Part shown: positions 1 through 10,574 of the stretch, piece by piece
Layout: every line of letters starts with the position of its first letter
Position numbering within the stretch: position 1 is the first letter of the stretch
Assembly (NCBI GenBank): GCA_032717465.1
Contig: CM064667.1
Span: 1,412,161-1,476,160, forward strand
Source of the DNA: Coenobita brevimanus
Lineage: Eukaryota; Arthropoda; Malacostraca; Decapoda; Coenobitidae
Length of the DNA: 64,000 nucleotides
Reading direction: 5' to 3'
The notes under the pieces: generated by a model
What the model was told of the DNA's origin: nothing
Database searches by the model: none
What the model saw: the letters and a program-made list of their open reading frames with translations, nothing else
Translations under genes and position numbers: made by a program

Positions 1-179
1 AAAACACTTCTTCACTTCTTTTGAATGTAGTCATTGTTGGAAAGGTGAAGATCATCACTATTTTCGTTGATGGCTGCGGGTTTCTCGTTGGAGGCAGGAA
101 GTGACAGACAGGCTAGTAATGTGTTCCTGCTCCTGCCTTACTTATATGGTCCTCTACCCTCGTTGCTTCACCAGTATTA

Positions 180-299
180 TTACCACTACCACTGCCACCA
201 GTGCCACCACAACTACCACCAGTACCAATATCACTGTCATTGCCACCGCCACTTATACTACTACTACTGCTACTACTACTACTACTGCTACTACTACTT

Positions 300-335
<36 letters not shown>

Positions 336-880
336 TTTTTTCTACTAACACCACCACCACCACCACCATTATGATTGCCACTAATATTACTACTACTACT
401 ACAGTACTACCACTACACTTACAATTACATATACTACTAGCACTACCAATATCAGTATAGTGCGCATTGTGAGCGCATGACGAGCGAGCGAGCTTTTGTA
501 CATACGCCTGTCGTCATAATTTCGTCTTGATGTAAACTTTCAACGTTTCTGGTGAGGTAGTTGAACAATAAAAGAAGAATAATTGAACTAAAATATTTAC
601 TTTCTCACAACTACAACCACCATCAGTACCAGTATCATTGCTACCACCATTACTGCCACAACTCCTACTACCATTGCCATCATCCCCTCACTACTAGCAT
701 CATTATCACATCTTGCCCCTATCAAACAGTCAACACCACCATCACCATTACCACCATCTCCATCTTCGCCTCAACCACATCTAGCTTCACCATTGCTTGT
801 ACTACTTCATTATTCCCGCTTTTCGTCCTCAAGACCTATTCTCTTACGCAAACAACCACCACCATCCACCACAATCACTG
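180..880. repeat. Trinucleotide-rich low-complexity block
   Basis: ACC/ACT (TAC) trinucleotides dominate, densest at about 255-335 with nearly pure (CTA)n, and again as ACC/ATC-rich sequence at 600-880. The open frames across it encode only Thr, Tyr or His runs, as expected for any triplet repeat. No coding evidence. Confidence 0.9.
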
Positions 881-1593
881 GTAGCATAACAGTGCTTTTG
901 TAACTACTGTAACATTACCCGTACACTCTAGTATTCACACATTTGTATTCATACCTTTTTCTTTTTTTTTTGTCTTGCATATTTTTTCCATGGCTACCCC
1001 CATTCCCTTGCGTCGTCACCATTTTCTTCATTAACTTAGTTTTCCATCTTCCTTCTTTATGCTTCATTTTCCTTTCCTTGGCCTCTATAAATAGTTTCAG
1101 TTCCTTCGTCATTATGTTCTCTTTTACCTTCAATCTTCAGTTCATTCATTCTCTTCACTCATAATTTACAAGCCATCAGACGGGGCAGTGTAATTTCGTT
1201 TCCATCTCTACTCATTAATGTTTTTCTTCAACTTCCCATTCTCCCACCCTTCGTCTTAATTCGCTCCTCTTCCTTCACCCCGTCATTATTCAAGATCCAC
1301 CTCTTCCTAACATGTAGTCTTAACCTTTGACACTAACTCCCAGTCAGCATCTTTCAGGGAACCAGACGGAACCCTTTACCGCAACCTACCCACCCCCTCA
1401 CCTCCTCTCCACCCACAAAACCCATATACACCCAGATACTTCCTCTTCCTCATCCTCTCCTATTAAGTCTTCTCTCAACCCAACCCTTTCACACCTTGCG
1501 CCTCATTTTACTTATCCATATTCATTCATTCCACTTTTTCCACGCATCATTCCACCATCAGATTTCCACCGTCCACTCATCCGTGGATATATG

Positions 1594-1630
1594 TATATAA
1601 AAGAGCCGCGTTGTTTGTTCGTCCTTCAGT
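1594..1630 (+). promoter_or_regulatory. Candidate arthropod core promoter (TATA + initiator)
   Basis: TATATAAAAG lies at 1594-1603 and a TCAGT initiator at 1626-1630. This places the initiator A (1628) about 32 bases after the first T of TATAAA, the canonical spacing. No convincing coding sequence follows; the frame at 1327-1893 resembles no known protein. The site may belong to an unknown repeat or noncoding transcript, or be coincidental. Confidence 0.35.
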
Positions 1631-1732
1631 CACGCCCAAACCAAGGGCCGGAGACCCCCAGACCCATATATATTCTGAATCAGGGTGACCCAAGGATGGT
1701 TTTAGGGAAGCCAAAATTCAGATCTGGATCAT

Positions 1733-2018
1733 TTGAGGTCACCGGTAGGGTGTTCGCCTTTTTGGCCCGAGCAACGCCGGGTACCCCTGCAGCCCAGTTT
1801 TGGCGTGGAGACTCACATAACCTCAAGTTCGGACATAGGCAATGTGAGGTTGACCTCCGAGGTCATTTGAGCTCACCGGTAGTACACGCTTGAACGACAG
1901 GACCCAGCAGCCCAATTTTTGGCATGGAGACTCACATGACCTTCAGTTCGGACATAGGCTATGTTAGGTTGACCTCCAAGGTCATGAGGTCACCGGTCGG
2001 AGGTCATTTGAGGTCACC
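1733..2018. repeat. Imperfect tandem repeat carrying AGGTCA half-sites
   Basis: Two imperfect units of roughly 120-145 bp share the phrases GGAGACTCACAT, TTCGGACATAGG and GGTTGACCTCC. Nine perfect AGGTCA hexamers occur on the two strands: plus at 1736, 1860, 1979, 1987, 2001 and 2011; minus at 1851, 1937 and 1970. Arrangements include a direct repeat with spacer 2 (1979-1992), one with spacer 4 (2001-2016) and everted pairs with spacer 3 (1851-1865, 1970-1984). Nuclear receptors bind such half-sites, but duplication alone could also give this pattern. Confidence 0.7.
1750..1790 (+). repeat. 40-bp dispersed motif, copy 1
   Basis: A segment from GTGTTCGCC to CCCCTGC recurs at 2190-2230 with one indel and one or two substitutions. 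It contains a GCCCG...CGCCGGG stretch able to form a small GC hairpin. Identity unknown. Confidence 0.6.
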
Positions 2019-2189
2019 AGTAATAGTAAACAAGTAGCCTACTCACAAATACTGTGCTTTAGTCTGCGAAAGCTGAAATAGAAAGTTTAGGGACCTCTTA
2101 TAATCCCTCTTCAGAGGCATAGGAGGTACATGGTCTTTCTGGAGTACAAAGAAAGACTGAACTAGAACAAATTGGATTAGATCATTAGA

Positions 2190-2230
2190 GTGTTCGCCTT
2201 TTTGGCCCGGCAACGCCGGGTGCCCCTGCT
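2190..2230 (+). repeat. 40-bp dispersed motif, copy 2
   Basis: Second copy of the 1750-1790 motif. The GC-rich core GGCCCGGCAACGCCGGG is a near-perfect hairpin here. Confidence 0.6.
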
Positions 2231-2305
2231 AGTAGATAGATAAATTTCTTTCGGTATGTGCAGTGCAGTTATAATGCTGAAGAATTCAGAGCCGTACCTT
2301 ATGAG

Positions 2306-2309
2306 CATC

Positions 2310-2361
<52 letters not shown>

Positions 2362-2364
2362 GCA
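2306..2364 (+). repeat. (CAT)n-(CAG)n microsatellite
   Basis: About a dozen CAT units followed by eight CAG units. Simple repeat. Confidence 0.95.
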
Positions 2365-2574
2365 ATGTATGTTAGTCCACTGCGCGCAAAATCTCTCCGT
2401 GCTTTTTTCACGGTAACCCAGATTTGTTCTTTTGTCTTGCATCATTCCAGTCCGCCAAATTTGATTGGCTTTATTATTTCTTGTACTTCTCTGGCTGCTT
2501 CTTCCTCTCAGTCTGTGTCCTCCATAAAGGTATCGTTACTTCCCTCTAAGACAGCCCCTCCCCTCTTTCCTTCG

Positions 2575-3160
2575 TTGTTTGGGGACACACCACACCTCAC
2601 ATTACACCTGTACTCGACACCACACACACCACACCATTCTCTACCCTCAGATCACACCACAGCAGACACTATGCTCTTATTACACCCTACCAAACACCAT
2701 ATCTTCACATCACACCACACCACACACACCATCCTCACATCGCACCTCACTACACACCACACCACACCACACCACACTACACTACACTACACTGCACTAC
2801 ACTACACTACACTACACTACACTACACTACACTACATTTCACTACACTACACTACATCACGCTACTCCTCACGCTAAAGCTCATTTAACGCTGTACCAGC
2901 CTACGCACTATAGTCTTACTTCACAAAACATCACACCTACCCTGCATATTACACCTCCACACCACACTGCACCACACACTAAACCTTCACGCTGCACTAC
3001 ACTATACCACACACCACACACTAAACCTTCACGCTGCACTACACTATACCACACACCACACACTCACATCAGTCACATCACACAGCACACCATGCCACAT
3101 CACGCACTACACCCTCACGTCACATCTCATTACACCATCCCTTCTGTTCACCCTCGCCTC
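2575..3160 (+). repeat. ACACC / ACTAC simple-sequence block with 42-bp duplication
   Basis: Degenerate CACAC/CACC sequence passes into nearly pure pentanucleotide (ACTAC)n at about 2770-2850. A 42-bp unit is exactly duplicated in tandem at 2979-3020 and 3021-3062. Frames across it encode only His/Thr/Tyr-rich low-complexity peptides. Confidence 0.9.
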
Positions 3161-3265
3161 CACTATCACTTTCCTCTACCCTCTTCTTTCATCCTCATTA
3201 CACCATCCGCAAACCACATCACACCTCACATCATTTTTCCCTGCTATCTTTTCCTCTTCTCTTCC

Positions 3266-3270
<5 letters not shown>

Positions 3271-3338
<68 letters not shown>
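3271..3338 (+). repeat. (TC)n-(AC)n compound microsatellite
   Basis: TC run to about 3308, then a 30-bp AC run. Confidence 0.97.
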
Positions 3339-3341
<3 letters not shown>

Positions 3342-3489
3342 TCTCTGTTTCTCTTCCTACCTCTCTCCCTTCCCCGCACCACCTTTTCCCATCTCTCATC
3401 TCTTTCTTGATAACTGTCCTCTTCCCCTCTTCTCTCCATCCTCCCCCTTCCCTCACCTGCCTCCCCTCCCCATCTTCCATCACCAAACC

Positions 3490-4071
3490 GGTTAGTTGGT
3501 GAGGTGACGGGCTACTGTTTGGTTCTGGCGAATTAGTTCTTTATCTCCCTTTGAAGCTGTGTACTGGTTCATATCTAGTCTCTTGGTTTAACATAGTTTT
3601 CTTCGAAGTTCCGTTATGCATCTCCTGTCCAGCATCTTCCTTAGTTAACCATTTGACAGTTCGTACGTTCGTCAGCGCCATAATGTCACTCGATGTTGTC
3701 AATAATCAGTGCTATTAAATGTCTTTCGTAGTATTATAGCACCAAGTTTTAGTAGCTGCTGCAACGGCGGGGTCACCTGAAGGTTAAGACAGTGGAGTGC
3801 AGGCCGAAGCTTCTCTTCCTCCGCCGTCCAACATCCTCCTTTTGGGGGATAGGAAGAGGACATGTATAACCGGTCACCTCCACCGTACGGTCATAATATC
3901 GCTGCCACCAAGTCCAAGCGTCCCTCTCGAGCAGCTCCATTATTGTAAAAGGAATAACCAGGATAATTTTTAACTCTGATAAAATTGCCCTTACTTTTAC
4001 AACGTGATCTGGTATTATCAAGAATAAAATATGTAAGTGCACTCATAGTTGTGAATAGGCTATTTCTCCAA

Positions 4072-4111
<40 letters not shown>

Positions 4112-5155
4112 GTAAAAGATAAGGAGACTGAGGGGATGAAAGTCGGTTACATGTGAGCCAGGGAGGCGGAGTTGGTATGTAAAGAAGGATGACTAGAAAG
4201 TAGTAAGGTCAGAGGTGAGGGAGGTGACACTGATGAATAATGAGGTGTGGGGGAGAGTCAGGTGTGGGAGGCCAGATATGAGGGGACGATGAGGGAGGCG
4301 AGGGAAGTGACACTGATAAATAATAAGATATAGGGGAAGAGTCAGGTGATGTAGGCCAGACATGAGGAGATCGGTTGATGGAGGGATGAGGGTAGGATGA
4401 TGTGTGTGTCAGGAGATATGTGAGGGAGCTGCTGGTAATAGGTGAGGGAGTCCCGAATAAGGGTATTTTGAAAGAGGTCCATAGGAGGTGTAAACTCAGT
4501 AACAAGAAAGGATGAAAAACAAGAGTTAAAGATGAGGTACAAGCGAGGAGATGAGGGTGGAGGCGTAGAAGGAAGTGTAAGAATGGGTGGAGTGTCAAGG
4601 GTGGAGGTGGAAGGATATATTCTAGTATGACCGGTGATGGTGGTGGTGATGTTGGCAGAGGTCGTGAACTTTGGTAACTTTGAGAAAATAGAAATGGATG
4701 TTATGTGGTGTGAGTTACAGTTCTCTTGAGTTGTTTGTACTTGGTGGTGGTGGTTTTTTTTTGTTTTTTTTTCGTGACTGGAACGATAGTGTGACAGTTC
4801 CTTTTTTTTTTTCTTCTTCTTTTTTACATGTTTCAGTGTTGTAGGTAATAAATCACCGTCGTATATCACTTTTATCATCTAATGTAAAAATTCCGATTCT
4901 CAGAGGTACTGTTTAGTGTCATTATTGATTTTGTGCTTATGATGAAAGTTAATGCACTGTCTGAATGGACAAGGAATGCAGATGGTATTATAACAGTAGT
5001 TTTTTTTTTTTTTTTTTTTAGGAAATCATTTCCTGAAACTAGATAATTGTTTTATAAAAATGTAGCATCCAGGCAGTCGTTGAGGTATTGAAATTACCTT
5101 GAATTCCTGTAAAACTTGCGTCAAATGAATAAATATGAGAGGTGAAGATTGAAGA

Positions 5156-5160
<5 letters not shown>
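3490..5160. other. No gene seen; simple repeats only
   Basis: Apparently unique sequence with a (GA)n run at 4077-4107, GA/TG-rich low-complexity DNA from 4200 to 4650 and T-runs at 4800-4823 and 5000-5019. No domain, RNA gene or element ends recognised. Confidence 0.6.

Positions 5161-5162
<2 letters not shown>

Positions 5163-5214
<52 letters not shown>
5163..5214 (+). repeat. (GA)n microsatellite
   Basis: About 26 GA units. Further sequence to 5880 shows no recognisable gene. Confidence 0.97.
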
Positions 5215-5217
<3 letters not shown>

Positions 5218-5881
5218 CACCCATAGGAACGGCCGAATATAATGTGTATCACTCCCCCACTGAAACCATATTTTCTTGAAGGATGGCGTCCAGGCTGTTT
5301 GGGGTGTTTACATGCATCAGTACATAAATTCATACACAAATATACACTGCAAGAGTACCAAACTCCTTTTACTTTAACTTGGCCCTGGTGTTCATTCTTC
5401 CGCAGCTTATTTCACACCGCTCAGTGGCAGAAAAAGATTAACATTGTGGCTCTACATCCTTTCCACAGCACTTCTTCGTGACTGATATCATATCATAGTG
5501 TTCATCTATTCTTCCAACTCAGCATACAAGGTGCAGAGAGGGCGATGTTAGGCCAGGTTAGAGTAAAAATGGTACGGTCGACTTTGTACATGCGTCATGT
5601 CGTATTGGCCTTACTATGAAAGGAAGGAGGAGGATATCGCACTTGAATATTTCTTCAGCAAGAAGGGTCTCACTTGAGTACTTAACTGGTATATATATAT
5701 TTTTTATTTCCGCTTAGAATACTTTAGAGGTGGGTACGTCTGTCATAGGTTTCCTTTGCCTTGTTTTGAGTAACGGCAGACATACAGACAATAAGATAAA
5801 ATAAAGACAAAGTTTTATAGGTTAGTAATGATAACGAGTAAAGTAGGTGACAGGCAAAAAAGCTGAGCTACAGCTACCCAT

Positions 5882-5940
<59 letters not shown>
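5882..5940 (+). repeat. (CA)n microsatellite
   Basis: About 29 uninterrupted CA units. Confidence 0.98.
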
Positions 5941-5942
<2 letters not shown>

Positions 5943-6370
5943 ACATAAAAAGTTTGCAGAATGACCTAGATGTAAAAAACAAACAAACAAAAAGCAGCTA
6001 AGTAAATTCTTACAGTGGACAGTGACACACGCTTGTGCTGGAATATTTCCTCTCCCAGACCAGCCCATCTACATATCTTTATACAAGGAAACGCCTCAGA
6101 ACCACCACAAGCACATGTCTAGTCCCTTCCTCTCCAAGAAGAGGGGAAGAACGAACATCACTTATAATTTAGAAACACCACTAAATACATTTCCAAAACC
6201 AGTTCTTTATACGTTTTTCACTGTTTACTGAGGTCCTTTACCCCACACCCTGAAGATATTATTGTATCTTATTTCTTTATCATTGATATTATTTTTTGCT
6301 GCCTTTGGGGGATTTTATTCAGTTTCAGGGAGCACCCTACAAATGAAGGGATTAATGCAGACTATGGTCA

Positions 6371-6578
6371 GTATTCTCGTCGGTTAAGGAAGCTCCCTAA
6401 CACCTTACCTAAGCGATTTATTTTATTACACCTTACTGCCCTCTTCTGTGATACATAAACCCTTCGAACATCACCATACTCTGCATAAACAACGCATAAA
6501 AGGATATTAACCAGATATATCCAAAAATAAATCGCCAAGGAAGAGATGTTAGGGAGCTTCCTTAACCGAGGAGAATAC
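6371..6578. mobile_element. 208-bp inverted-repeat element (MITE-like)
   Basis: The ends are long inverted repeats. The outer 32 bp from GTATTCTC through GGTTAAGGAAGCTCCCTAAC match the reverse complement of the other end with one mismatch. A less conserved stretch follows, then a second matching block (CGATTTATTTT), giving arms of about 54 bp around a spacer of about 100 bp. There is no transposase frame, as expected for a nonautonomous DNA element. Flanking bases do not show an obvious target-site duplication, so the superfamily is unassigned. Confidence 0.8.
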
Positions 6579-6788
6579 GAACCTATATCTATCCACTCCA
6601 GTTCGAAAAGTCTCTCCCAGGCCAAGTACAGTTGTCTGGTGACAGGAAGAAATACGAGAAAGATGGCCTTGTGCTGGAGTTATGATGTCAATTTTGTTCT
6701 CCAGAAGAAATTATGCTTTCAGGTATAATGCCGTACTTTCCGTTGTTATACTAGGACAGGAGGATATTACGGGGTTGAAGTAGTGTGC

Positions 6789-6814
6789 GTGAGAGAGAGA
6801 GAGAGAGAGAGAGA
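6789..6814 (+). repeat. (GA)n microsatellite
   Basis: Thirteen GA units. Confidence 0.95.
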
Positions 6815-7133
6815 GAGTACTACCGTGTTACTTTTGATTTCTCTACTCATATTTTTTCATATTTGTAATACTTATTTCATTTTCAGGTAAGTGCTGATGA
6901 GGCTTAGAGAACCGGAAGAAGGGAATGAGAGAGACTCAAGAGAAGAGGAAGGGAAAGGAGGGAAAGAGAAGACACAAGAAAGAAGGAAGAAAGAAAGGGA
7001 CAGAAGCAGTAAAGAAGAAAGACAGTAAAGGTAATTCTTTCATATATATTAATCTTCATGTGACATTTACTGAACTGAAAATGACACATGGGCACTGACG
7101 ATACGAGCGAGAGGAGGACCAGGAGGAGGAGGA

Positions 7134-7134
7134 G

Positions 7135-7165
<31 letters not shown>
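7134..7165 (+). repeat. (GAT)n microsatellite
   Basis: About ten GAT units within GGA/GAT-rich sequence (7110-7215). Confidence 0.95.
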
Positions 7166-7166
<1 letters not shown>

Positions 7167-7282
7167 CACAGTGTACAGACTGAGGAGGAGGAGGAGAAGT
7201 GAGTATGATGATGATGGACACTCAGTGTATAGATTTTAAGTGGTAAATAAGAGATAATTTGAGTTGTAGGTGGAGGTCGTTG

Positions 7283-7283
<1 letters not shown>

Positions 7284-7337
<54 letters not shown>
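7284..7337 (+). repeat. (CA)n microsatellite
   Basis: About 26 CA units. Confidence 0.97.
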
Positions 7338-7339
<2 letters not shown>

Positions 7340-7437
7340 GTGCAAATAAAATCATTAGTGTTTCAGGTTTTTCTTGGATAAACAGTGTTTTGAGTCCATA
7401 AGGAAAATACAGTATAGCTAAACATATAGTACTTTAA

Positions 7438-7441
<4 letters not shown>

Positions 7442-7473
<32 letters not shown>
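7442..7473 (+). repeat. (GA)n microsatellite
   Basis: About 16 GA units. From 7474 to 8290 I see no gene, RNA or element. Confidence 0.95.
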
Positions 7474-7478
<5 letters not shown>

Positions 7479-8290
7479 GGATATCTATTTTGCTGGTAGT
7501 ATTGGCTGACGATTATACCCTACAGTACTGTTCCATCATTACTGCCGTTATAAGGGACAAGAAGGGTGGGGAGGTTAGGAAAGACCCCCCTTCAGCAGGA
7601 TTAAGGTCATTTGTTGGTTCCAGATATATGTCAGATTTTTGTCGATGTATATAATTAACAAGTTTAGCATGTGGGATTGGTACTGAGCTAGTCTGTTATA
7701 ACCCTAAATAGGATAGTTCAGATTTCCGTAGTCATCGTAATCTTCTGGCTAGGGTGGGGCCATTTAGAGATTTTTGGAGGGAGGGTTGTAGGAATTATGA
7801 TCTTCATGCTTAAGTTTTTCAGTTTGATGGCGTCTTGTAGGGTTCATTTTTGTTTTCAGCAGACGGTTTTGATAACGAAAGACCTCTTACAATGAGGAAG
7901 AAAAAAAGTAGTGATCCAATACCGTTTTAGAAAAATCAGCTTTTTATGAGAAGCGTTTTTCCTTGATACCGTTACATGATTTCACTCACCTTTGGATATG
8001 CCTCGTATGATGGTATGAAATAGTCCCTGAAATTTCACAATTTTGTGGGCATCGATAGTTGTGTACATTTTTAATTTGTATTGAATGCTTATTTTATTAC
8101 TGACAGTCATACAGTGAAGGTCATTTCTAATATACAGTCAGTATGTTGGGTAGGCCATCCAGAGTGGGAGTTTACTACTAGACTCCCAGAACCTCCGCAT
8201 TACACATGATTAATATGTATACGGTAGTGGAAATTCAAGGAAAGCGTGAGTGGCCAAGTGTGCTCAGTGAACGAGTGTAGTGTGGATGGC

Positions 8291-8292
<2 letters not shown>

Positions 8293-8367
<75 letters not shown>
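8293..8367 (+). repeat. (GT)n microsatellite
   Basis: About 37 GT units. From 8368 to 8765 no gene is recognised. Confidence 0.98.
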
Positions 8368-8370
<3 letters not shown>

Positions 8371-8768
8371 GCTACGAAGTACGAATATGTGAACAACGGT
8401 ATACATGATGTGTGTTGGTTGAAGGATTTGTCTGTCAAGGAAGTATGTGTGTGTTTATGGTACTGTCCACCATGTTGCTCGTCAGTGTTTTGGGATTAGG
8501 TGCCAGTGAAGTCTGATCTGTACTTGACTAGAACGCCCTTGTGGTGGTGACAGCAGGGTCCACGGGAGTCTCAGGTTGCAGCCCCCAGTCACATGACGTT
8601 CCTAGATACGTTTTACATAGGTGGCCCAATGGTTGCAAAACACGGTAGGATGATATCCTTAATTTTATGAATAGTCGGCCTAGTAAGATGGTCACCAACT
8701 CTGACTTGGTTCCCGAGGTTGTCGTTGGGAAGGACCTATATCCTCAACAACTAATGTATTTACGTTGG

Positions 8769-8890
8769 ATTTTTTTTTTTTAATGTAAGGAAGAGGGAAC
8801 CAAAGGCCAGAAGCCCGCAAGATTGTTCCCTCCAAGAAAAAACAAAAACAAGATACCGGAGCCAAATTCAAGATCCGTTCATTTCATCTG
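8769..8890 (-). mobile_element. 3'-end fragment of a Jockey-like LINE
   Basis: This stretch matches the 3' end of the minus-strand LINE at 34837-36800, notably GGAACCAAAGGCCA, the AAACAAAA run and CCAAATTCAAGATCC. On the minus strand it ends in an A-run (plus-strand T-run at 8769-8780). It is about 110 bp of 3' UTR, a heavily 5'-truncated insertion. Target duplication not determined. Confidence 0.7.
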
Positions 8891-9640
8891 CGTCTTGGCC
8901 AGCTCCCATGTGGTCCATGCTTGTATCGTCGCTGGAGGATGAGTCAGAGGCGGAGTTGGAATACCTTCAGTGGGTGGTAATGGTGCAGGGACGTAGGGGC
9001 TTTATTAAGGGCATTGTGGCATGTGTCAGCCTGTGCTAGGGGAGTATCAGTCACAGAGAACACTCTTCATTCAAGGTTAACTGCGTTAACTGAGACTGGA
9101 CTGACTCATTGTTACCATTGACCTTGAGTGAATTCGCTGCTTGTTCCTCAGGCAAGCAGATTTCTTTTCGTTCATCATTTTCAGGGAACTCTTGCAGAAT
9201 TATATCTTCATGTAGTTTATTCTTGCTCATTAGTTTTATTAGGAGAGCGTCTTAGTGGCTTAATACAGTATGCCCCTGTATCACGAAGTTCACCATTACC
9301 TCATATCATCTCGGCTAATTCCTTCTTCCCCCTCGCCAGGGTGTTTGTCGACATTCACGACTATACTATATTAACGTCACATTACCTTATCATTATTTCA
9401 GTTAGCTTGGTATATAATTATGGGACAGAACACACTTATCTCGGGAGCAGCAGCTGGTGTTATTGCTTGGTTTGTGGTGGGGATATGCACTGTACTCTGT
9501 GTTCAATCACCCCAGTATATTCTGTCTGGGAGCAACAGTTCGTATTACTGCTAGTTTTGTGGTGGGGGCATGTACTCTGTGTGTGTGTCCCTGTTACTTT
9601 TATTCTTTTTTTTTTTTGTCTATCTTCATTTGTATAACAT
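8890..9640. other. No gene seen
   Basis: An open frame of 169 codons (9128-9637) is present, but its product is hydrophobic and unrelated to any family I recognise, and it overlaps a second frame of similar composition. I see no RNA gene or repeat boundary. Treated as noncoding. Confidence 0.5.
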
Positions 9641-9671
9641 TAGGAACTAGAATGGCACTCAGTAGAGCGCA

Positions 9672-10131
9672 TACCTCCGCCAAGGCCCAACATGCAGTTC
9701 CTTTTAATTCAGTCAAGTCTAATCCAATATGGAAAAAGACAACCCCCCCATAAAAGCATATTTAAATCCGCTAGATCCGGAATTTTATATGGATCCGCGC
9801 CAAACTGTACGCATTTGTAGATACCAACATCCTAAATATGCCTGATTTTTTTCATCAAGATCCATGCAATATTCACTGAAAAATTTACGAAAATTTCGAA
9901 AAACACCCCATCTCTCAATGTTAAAGTGAAAAAAAAAAAAAATCCTGGATCCGCACCTTTATACGGATCCGCACCAAAATTTAATGGAGTGTATTCTTGG
10001 CCAAGGCCCATTCTTCTACCAAGTTTCGTGGAAATCCGTCCAGTAGTTTTTGTGTAATCTTGCTCACAAACCAACCAACCAACCAACAAACAAACGGACA
10101 GGGGTGAAAACATAACCTCTTGGCGGAGGTA
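9672..10131. mobile_element. TIR-bounded interspersed repeat (about 460 bp)
   Basis: TACCTCCGCCAAG at 9672-9684 is matched by its reverse complement at 10119-10131. Inside are paired GGATCCGC motifs, a conserved block resembling GAAATCCGTCCAGTAGTTTT (10030-10049) and tandem ACCA/AACA tetranucleotides (10070-10095). Sequence just outside the left end (GGCACTC...GAGCGC) looks like part of the same repeat. From memory, similar modules are scattered in many invertebrate and fish genomes. A related degenerate copy lies in opposite orientation at about 24690-24900. No coding capacity. Confidence 0.65.
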
Positions 10132-10221
10132 ATAATTGTGGAGGTTAAGGAGAGGCCAGTGTGCAGAGGGGCTGGTCTGACACTGGAAGGGGGAGAGTGA
10201 GTTAACTAATCTCTTTATTAA

Positions 10222-10572
10222 CTTTTTTATATATATATATTTTTTTTTATGTGTCCGACTCTGGGCATAGACTTCACAGCCTGCTCCCAAGGCCCAACAT
10301 TCCTCCTACATATCATACACCTCTACATGTCACCACTTCGGCGCAAACACCCACCGTCCTTACTGAATACATACTAGGGCTCTCATACAGGACTCGTGTA
10401 TTGGTATTAGCAGGGGTATTTTTACGACATGTCGGCGGATCTTCTGGTAGATCAGTAAAGTCTGACTTTATGAAATTCAAATCCTTAAACTGTTCCCTGC
10501 CCTAGCGGGGATTTGAACCTTGGTCTGGTAGGACTGCAGGCCACCTCTCTTCCGATTGAGCCACCGCCTCCC
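10222..10572 (-). mobile_element. tRNA-derived SINE
   Basis: On the minus strand the head (10570 to 10501) has an A-box-like TGGCTCAATCGG (10552-10563) and a B box AGGTTCAAATCC (10509-10520), with about 31 bases between them, as in tRNA genes. The terminal arms (GGAGGCG / CGCTAGG) do not pair as an acceptor stem, arguing against a functional tRNA. About 250 bp of unrelated body follows, then an A/T-rich tail at 10222-10250. Boundaries are approximate and no target duplication was confirmed. Confidence 0.55.
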
Positions 10573-10574
10573 CC

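Noticed and set aside
101..460. Open frame of 119 codons, mostly Thr
   Set aside because: Product of a trinucleotide repeat; no non-repetitive domain.
1327..1893. 188-codon open frame downstream of a TATA-like element
   Set aside because: No recognisable domain; its second half is the AGGTCA-rich tandem repeat and composition is not codon-like.
2579..3502. 307-codon open frame rich in His/Thr/Tyr
   Set aside because: Entirely explained by ACTAC/ACACC and TC/AC simple repeats.
9128..9637. 169-codon hydrophobic open frame
   Set aside because: No family resemblance, overlapped by another frame of similar length, no promoter or splice context.
10501..10570. Possible tRNA gene on the minus strand
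   Set aside because: A and B boxes fit but the acceptor stem does not pair and a repeat body with A/T-rich tail follows; better as a SINE.
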